DNA of 64,000 nucleotides from Protopterus annectens. Taxonomy: Eukaryota; Chordata; Ceratodontiformes; Protopteridae. The notes under the pieces were generated by a model that worked only from the letters and a program-made list of their open reading frames with translations, searched no databases and had not been told where the DNA came from. The translations under genes and the position numbers were made by a program. Below, piece after piece: positions 58,042 through 64,000 of this stretch; positions within the stretch are counted from its first letter, which is position 1; the number at the start of each line of letters is the position of its first letter. The stretch spans positions 1,205,327,301-1,205,391,300 of the forward strand of contig NC_056727.1 in assembly GCF_019279795.1 (NCBI RefSeq), given 5' to 3'.

Positions 58042-58406
58042 CTGAAATGGAATGAAAATAAAGGTCAAGTTGGAATACTGAAAGTATACTGTTACTTCTG
58101 TACAGCAACCATGTCAGACTGTCATCCCCCAGTTCTCTAACAAGGCTTCTTAATATACACTCTCTCAAACCTGGAAAACTTCTGCCCATTCATTTACATG
58201 ACTTGCCAGAAACAGAAAGGAGAAGCAAGACCTTTTGGCACAGATGCTTCAGGTTTTCTTTTTTTTCCCTGTTCTCTGTGGTTCATCCACTCTTTCATGT
58301 CCTTCCTATGAAACAGAGGCTAAGACAGACACGGCAGACCCTCATATGCATGCAATCCGCCCTCTCAAGCCTTGCATCACAGATACATACTCATTCGCAC
58401 ACAGAC

Positions 58407-58436
58407 ACCCCCCCCCCCCACACACACACACACAAA
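58407..58436. repeat. Poly(C)-(CA)n simple repeat
   Basis: A run of ten C residues followed by CA repeats. Open frames across it are artefacts of the repeat. Confidence 0.95.
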
Positions 58437-59639
58437 CCTCCTATACTCTGCTGTACACTGGTATAGACCAGATTCACTTACTTGCACACATCCAGGCCTG
58501 TGCATAAACCACTTATGAATACGTACAGGATTTGTACATCTACTTCCTGAAAGCCAGCTTTCAGTGAGCTGGCATTTGACCATCAGGTGTATAGCAACAG
58601 GGTGGCACCCAAATTTTCAGATACACTGAAGAACGCAGGAAGAAAATAAGGATCATTGGAACAGGAGGGTAAGGGGGAGGGAATTTTACAACATCTGCAA
58701 ATCAAGTAGAACTACTATGTAGAATGCAGCATATGAAGAAATACACTCTATGGATGAGGAAGACAATGAAGACAGAATGGTTAGTGAAGTGATACATAAA
58801 AGACAGTTGTGAAGCATTCATTTTAAATAACAGATATTTTAGGTTATCAGTCTGCTGTAGTTCTATGATTGGATTTATCCTTTCTTATTCTCTCAATTCA
58901 TTATTTTTATAGAAGCCCTCATATACAGGGGCACAAGTGTAATGCTAGCACAAGTCTTGGTGTTAGTCCCTGCATTAGAAGAGAAGGGCTAGCCCCTCAC
59001 CTTACCAATTCTCCCCAACTAGTGAGCAAGCATACTTCCTGCAAATCAAGAAAAACATGAAGATCTGGAACCTAGACTACTTAAAAGGATCAATGAATAT
59101 ATACTGGTCTCACACAACTCCAAAAGCAGTCACTGACTGGAGGAGATGCACAAGCATGGGGAGACAATAAATGGATAGCTGGTATTCACTGAGGAAAGCC
59201 CCTTTGTAAACCAAAATTAAGAGAAGGTACCTGTTAAAATTAATGCTGGAGATGTACCCTGAGTTGATCAAAACTACCATAAACATCTAGGGTGGAAGAA
59301 GACGGTGGACATCATAATGAAAAAGCTTAGAAGGGATAGTCTTGAAGTATCACGGTGCAAAACAGAAGTCTGATTCCTGAGATTAATGAGGGCAGGTGAA
59401 GGAGTGAACTAGCCACTTAAATGCTGCTGTAAAGTGTCTGCAATGGAGACATTTTTGAAGCAAGCATCAGAAGCAAACAGATCCACAACGGAGTGGTGTT
59501 TGACAATAGCATTTTCCAATAGATAGTTCTCTGCCTGATTGAAAAAAAAAATAATGTACTTGGCAAACAAGTCAGACAGGACTTGCTTGTCATATGGTAG
59601 CCCAACACACTCAAGCAAATAAGACAAACCGTTATACTG

Positions 59640-60115
59640 TACCTACTACATCATGCACTTAAGGAAAATACAAACTAGTGCTGTATAACCAAGGTGTGAA
59701 GCAATGGTACTTTCTAGATTTTTGTCCCTTCAAAGGTAATGGGGAGGTAAACAGATTGGTTTAAGGCTAATTTTTGCATCATTTTTTTGGGAACACCTGC
59801 TTGGATAGTCCTACTGGGTATCCATTCTTTGTGAAAGGCCAAATATGGTTCTATATATATGATGACCTAAAGCTTTAAGACCCTGTGAGCAAGGACAATG
59901 GCCACCAAGAAAAATGTCTTGCAAGAGAACCTTAATGTCATTGAACCATTAGGTTCAAAATGGTAGATGGGTAAGCCTGTTAATCAAAAAATTGAGATAC
60001 AGAGGCGGAGGACAAAAAGGTCATCCAAATGCAGACTGAGGTGCAGAGCTCTTTTAAGTGGGGAGTGGGTGGATGCTGATATTATCAAGATTGTAACTGA
60101 AATGTTTGAAAAAGC
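59640..60115 (-). mobile_element. DIRS copy E, recombinase remnant (old fossil)
   Basis: Aligns by eye with the recombinase region of DIRS A/B. Shared landmarks in order are GGAGGTAAACAGATTGGTTT (59746), CCATTCTTTGTGAAAGGCCA, CAAGGACAATGGCCACCAAG (59890), ATGTCTTGCAAGAGAACC, TTAGGTTCAAAATGGTAGA and AAAAAATTGAGAT (59987). The match to the young copies is far weaker than A, B and C are to each other, so it is much older. It sits inside the zinc transporter intron, on the same strand as the gene. Confidence 0.65.
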
Positions 60116-61979
60116 ATGATTACAGGTGCATATGTGGGAAAAACATAAGTCCAATGTTGCAATACCTCAAACTAATCCTCCTCCTCTTGGAATCAGTGCA
60201 TACATACCTATTTTTATTTGTATGTATACATGAAAAGATAACTAGACAAATCTCTCTCTACACACACACTTAGCAGGACAGTATGGCTGTGGGGGACACA
60301 GTCCCATGTCATAAGGCAGAGGGTGTTAAATATGGGGCATACACAAATATTAATGAGCTAGGTATAGTGATTGGCATGTGGTATGCAAATTTCACAGAAT
60401 TCAGTTTCAGTATAGATCTCATGACAGTGAGACAGTAGTTATTTCATAAACATGTTTTTATTAAACCTTGGGACATACAATTGCTTCAGAACTGAAAAAA
60501 ATATCTGTCATAACTTGAGACTTATCTGCAGTTATAAAGAAATTTTATTTTTTGTCAAGAGTTTCTGGGTTTGAAACTACAAATGTATAAATCACAGTAG
60601 ATAAATAATTCTGCTTCACCCTAGAAATATCTCTGGAAGAAAATAGGTTTGAAAAATTGTAGTTTTGAATATGACAATTTGATTTTTTTTTCTTAAGTAC
60701 AACTATATCAGATTACAAGCATAAGAAGTTCAGTGTGTTGCGTTCCTGTATACCACTAGGGAAAAAGCCACAAGAAATGTAAGGTCTTAGAGAAACTCTG
60801 TATGCATATGATACCGAAAGGAATAACAGAGGCAAACACTAAATTTGCTGAGCTGCATCATTCTTAGTGTGAATAATCTATGGTACAAGAAATGAAACAA
60901 GGGACAGGTCATTAAGAGAAGCAGACTAGCCTTATCAAAAGCTTTGGACGTGTGCATAGTAAATTATATTAGAACACAGTTAAAAGCATTACCTGCTGAT
61001 AGGATGGGTGAATGACAGAATGCAAGTCAAATAAATAAGGCAATGACAAAGGTATTTTTGTCAAGATAAGTATAAAGTTCAGAAACTGCTGAAATGTCAG
61101 TACAGAACTGAAATATTCAATCTTCTTTTTCAAAAAGCTGCAATTAAAGATGTGAAGTCCCCTAATATTTTCAGTTGTGTGGGCTTATTGGAAGCTAGGA
61201 TTTATAAATTAAAATTTAAATTTGCAGTGTTATAGCAAGGATTGCATGTGCTCAAAATTAATCACATTATCTCGCAGACATTCTAAATATTGACCAAAGC
61301 CTGAATGGTGACCTCCTGTATGACAATGACAATTAACTCGCAGCCTAGGGAAAACTTCTAAGAGTCTAACAGAAAGTTGTATACAAAAAAATTGAAGCCG
61401 TTTCAGTGATAGCTGCTCCTAGAAAAGTAAGTGCAGCAAGTAAGCAGTAAAGATACACGTGAACTGAAGAGACTGGGGAGCAGAAATATCATTAAGGAGC
61501 AATTAGAATCAACAGAATGAAACAGTATGGTCACTGTTGTGAAGAAAGAAATACTTTTCATTTCTTGATCCAGAAAATTATGTCCTACCCATTGCTTACA
61601 GTTGAAGAGATGATCCCAGTGATGACAAATGCATTTTTTTCCAGTGCTATATGCAAACAAGGTTTGTGGTAGGTAAGGCAAGACAAAATAAGCCCCAGAA
61701 TGTATACATTTACTATACCATTAAGAAACTGCAGAATCCTCAGTCTCACATTTGATATTTCTTCAACAACAACAAATGTATCCTGGGAGAGTGTCAATGG
61801 AGGCCCTTATAACAAGCAAGAATGCAGCTATTGGAGGCTCAGATGACTGGGTCCTCAGAAGAGTACACTTAACTGCCACACAGGATAAGGCTGGTGAGTG
61901 AGGGTCCTGCTCCTGCATTCAACAGCTCTGGATGTCATATCAAGTAAAAAGAGAATTCTACCTTCCTCTGAAATAAAAT

Positions 61980-62450
61980 GCAACTACGCATCAGGCAGGG
62001 GGTATGGGGAGCAAACTCTTAAGACAATGGAATAAGAACTGCATGCTAGCAATCAGCATGGCAGCTTCCAGATTAGCAATACTGGAGGCCTTGGCTGTTA
62101 CAGGCATCAGGATTTGGAGCTGTTCAAGTGCCTCAAGTGCCTCCATGGAGGCAATGCCCTAAGGCCTACAGGCACCACCCAACCAGACACATCATCCCAT
62201 TTCTCATTTCCACTTCTCCATACGCTTCTCATGCTTCTTGTAAAGGATGCCCATGGTAAATGGCTGTGGTGGGTCTCATGATGTGATGGGATGAGGGCCT
62301 CCCCTTCCCTTCTTTTTAAGTATTTTAGTGCAAGTCAGACAAACAGTGCAGAAGGACATGCCATGAGCTGTTCCCAAAAGAAAAAGACACTGAGTGAAAT
62401 TATTTCTGGAGATCTGCCAGTTATGTAAGTGCACACTGATTTTTTTCAGT
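61980..62450 (-). mobile_element. Possible DIRS E gag/5' region
   Basis: Weak resemblance to the start of DIRS gag and its leader: CGCTTCTCATGCTTCTTGTA against the gag CGCTTCTTAGCGG stretch, then TAGTGCAAGTCAGACAAAC against CTAGCACAAAGCGACAC, in the right order and orientation relative to 59640-60115. The 1.8 kb between is not recognisable as DIRS. Treated as tentative. Confidence 0.3.
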
Positions 62451-64000
62451 GATGAATATTACAGAAAGGCCAAAATACATGCAAATCTCCAAGTAAACCA
62501 CAAACTCAACAACAATGGGAAAACAGACCAATAAATAGTAACAAGAATATTCCCTGTAGGGTAATTCTCTGGTTTGAGACTCAACAGCCAAGATGAAATA
62601 TCAAAAATGCCAAAAAACAGAGTTGTGTCTGAGCTGTATGCAGTAACAAAGAAATGAAGATTGTGTGCACTGTCTCCTCCTTATACAACAAATGTACAGG
62701 AGGTAGTCTGGACATTGCGGGGTTGGCCAGATGTTAGAGTTTGTTAGATTTCACCAGTGACATAAATCTATGACGTCATTATTGCAACAGTGATTCTTAA
62801 GAAGACCATCTGGGGATTCCTTGGGAAAAAACACAGTTAAGAATGACAGAAAAAAAAAATTATAGGATTTCAGCAAATTATGGATACTTAGAAATTAAAC
62901 TAAAAAAAAAAACTTAAATTGAAAAGCTGGCTTTAACAAAAACATCTGTAAAATAAATAAATTCTGTCTTGTTTTTCTGTACAGGAGGAAATAAGATGCA
63001 TCCAGGCCTTGATGTTCAAAGCTGAAGAAAAAAACAAAAACAAAAACCAAACAGCTCCTAGGCAAGGAGAAAGAAAGTACTTGATAGGATACATGACTCA
63101 CATCTGAGAACAGTAAAACACACAAAGAGAGACACGTTTTTGGCCAGGAATGTGAACAGACAGACCTAGTAGTGCACAGCTGTGCTATCCATAATGCATA
63201 CCATGACATTAGTCCAAAAGAACAGATAATAGCATAGCTAGTTCCAGACTGTCTATGGAGTTAAGGGGGGAACACATTTGTTTCAGCTCAGAGATGTCAA
63301 GTGGATTATGTGTTGATTATCCTAAACACCATGAAATAAGTGCGGGTGTGTTGCAGGTACATTAAAAACTCTATATTATCAAGAGAAACAACATGTGTTC
63401 TTCTCATGGTAGGCAATTTTAAATCAGGAGTTCAAATGGGTGCATAAATGGGAATTCATAGACACAAAGCTCAGCCCACAATACCCTTGGGCTTAATCAA
63501 CAGTAGGAGTTACAACTCAACTGACAATCCTACCACAGTTTCTGTAAAAAAACAGCTTTTCCAGCTCTTACTTAAGTCTCCTCTCCACTACTTGGTGAAT
63601 CTACTGGCGTCCTTATCACAATATTTCTGCCTTTTTTATTTCCTTACATCATCTCTTTTACCTTGCATTGATTCTCTGGCATTAGTGAAGTAACAGGCAT
63701 CTGCCAGTTGCTTTTTGAACTTCTATCCTTTACCAACTAAGGTGGTGAGACAGTGTGATTTTGCAATGTACTACTTTCTATATTCCAAAACCATAAGATA
63801 GCAATTTTCATAGCTATTAGTGGTGTTCATATTGATCAAGTTCTTCACTGTTTTAATAATTCTCTCCACCTGTAATTCACATGTGAATGGCTTTGTGGTT
63901 GCTTACTTTAACTCCTACTGTTCAAAACTCTTAAAATTCCATACTCTTAAAATGTGGACTGTCAATCTGATATGAGAACATCAAATATACTCTGTCTTGA

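Larger units (their letters stand above)
58042..64000 (-). other. slc30a2: Intron of the zinc transporter gene (runs off window)
   Basis: Begins at the splice acceptor at 58042 and continues past the window edge unless an unrecognised exon lies inside. It contains a C/CA microsatellite at 58407-58436, an old DIRS recombinase remnant (59640-60115) and possibly DIRS gag sequence (61980-62450). The rest, including 60116-61979 and 62451-64000, shows no feature I can support. Confidence 0.6.

Noticed and set aside
58203-58583. Coding exons upstream of the ZnT2 last exon
   Set aside because: The frames run through a C/CA microsatellite and contain no zinc-transporter sequence.

Overview
This window reads as intron-rich, transposon-dominated DNA from a non-amniote vertebrate (a fish or amphibian with a large genome). 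The evidence is one recognisable vertebrate exon, the last coding exon of a zinc transporter most like SLC30A2/ZnT2, at 57896-58041 on the minus strand, embedded in AT-rich sequence packed with LINEs, tRNA-derived SINEs, small DNA transposons, DIRS retrotransposons and a Ty3/Gypsy element. I see no bacterial-type genes, no rRNA, no functional tRNA and no CRISPR. The species cannot be fixed from this sequence.

Layout. 1-2870: AT-rich, unassigned. 2871-6760: an L1-like LINE (minus) carrying a foldback DNA element. 6960-8270: unassigned, with a TA/TG microsatellite. 8271-13967: a partial DIRS element (copy A) between two ~1.2 kb direct repeats. 14182-14683: a foldback MITE. 14786-17740: two unrelated L1-like LINE fragments with a Tigger/pogo-like MITE at their junction. 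18137-20705: an RTE-clade LINE. 20706-23795: a LINE whose C-terminal motifs resemble the R2/R4 side of the tree. 23796-27400: a CR1/L2-like LINE (F) split by a second one (G). 27683-45594: a Ty3/Gypsy element on the minus strand of the Gmr1 type (integrase before reverse transcriptase, SCAN-like capsid). Its 3' LTR abuts an inverted LTR-leader fragment, and its 5' LTR was split by DIRS copy C, which was itself split by DIRS copy B. 45780-46965: a second copy of LINE G (plus strand). 47600-50420: an L1 ORF1 fragment and a LINE RT fragment. 52770-54600: an old DIRS copy (D). 54840-55450: a LINE endonuclease fragment. 55572-55798: a SINE with perfect 19-bp target duplications. 56800-64000: the 3' end and an upstream intron of the zinc transporter gene, holding another old DIRS remnant (E).

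The genes do not form a pathway. The window is best read as stratigraphy. Nesting gives relative ages: the Gypsy element is older than DIRS C, which is older than DIRS B, and LINE F is older than LINE G. DIRS D and E are much more diverged than A-C, so DIRS activity came in at least two waves. The non-autonomous elements (a tRNA SINE with a LINE G-like tail, a SINE with an RTE-like tail) pair with autonomous LINEs seen in the same window. I found no convincing undescribed host system. The observations most worth checking are the 1.2-kb duplication around DIRS A, the inverted LTR-leader junction at 28577, and the three-level nest.
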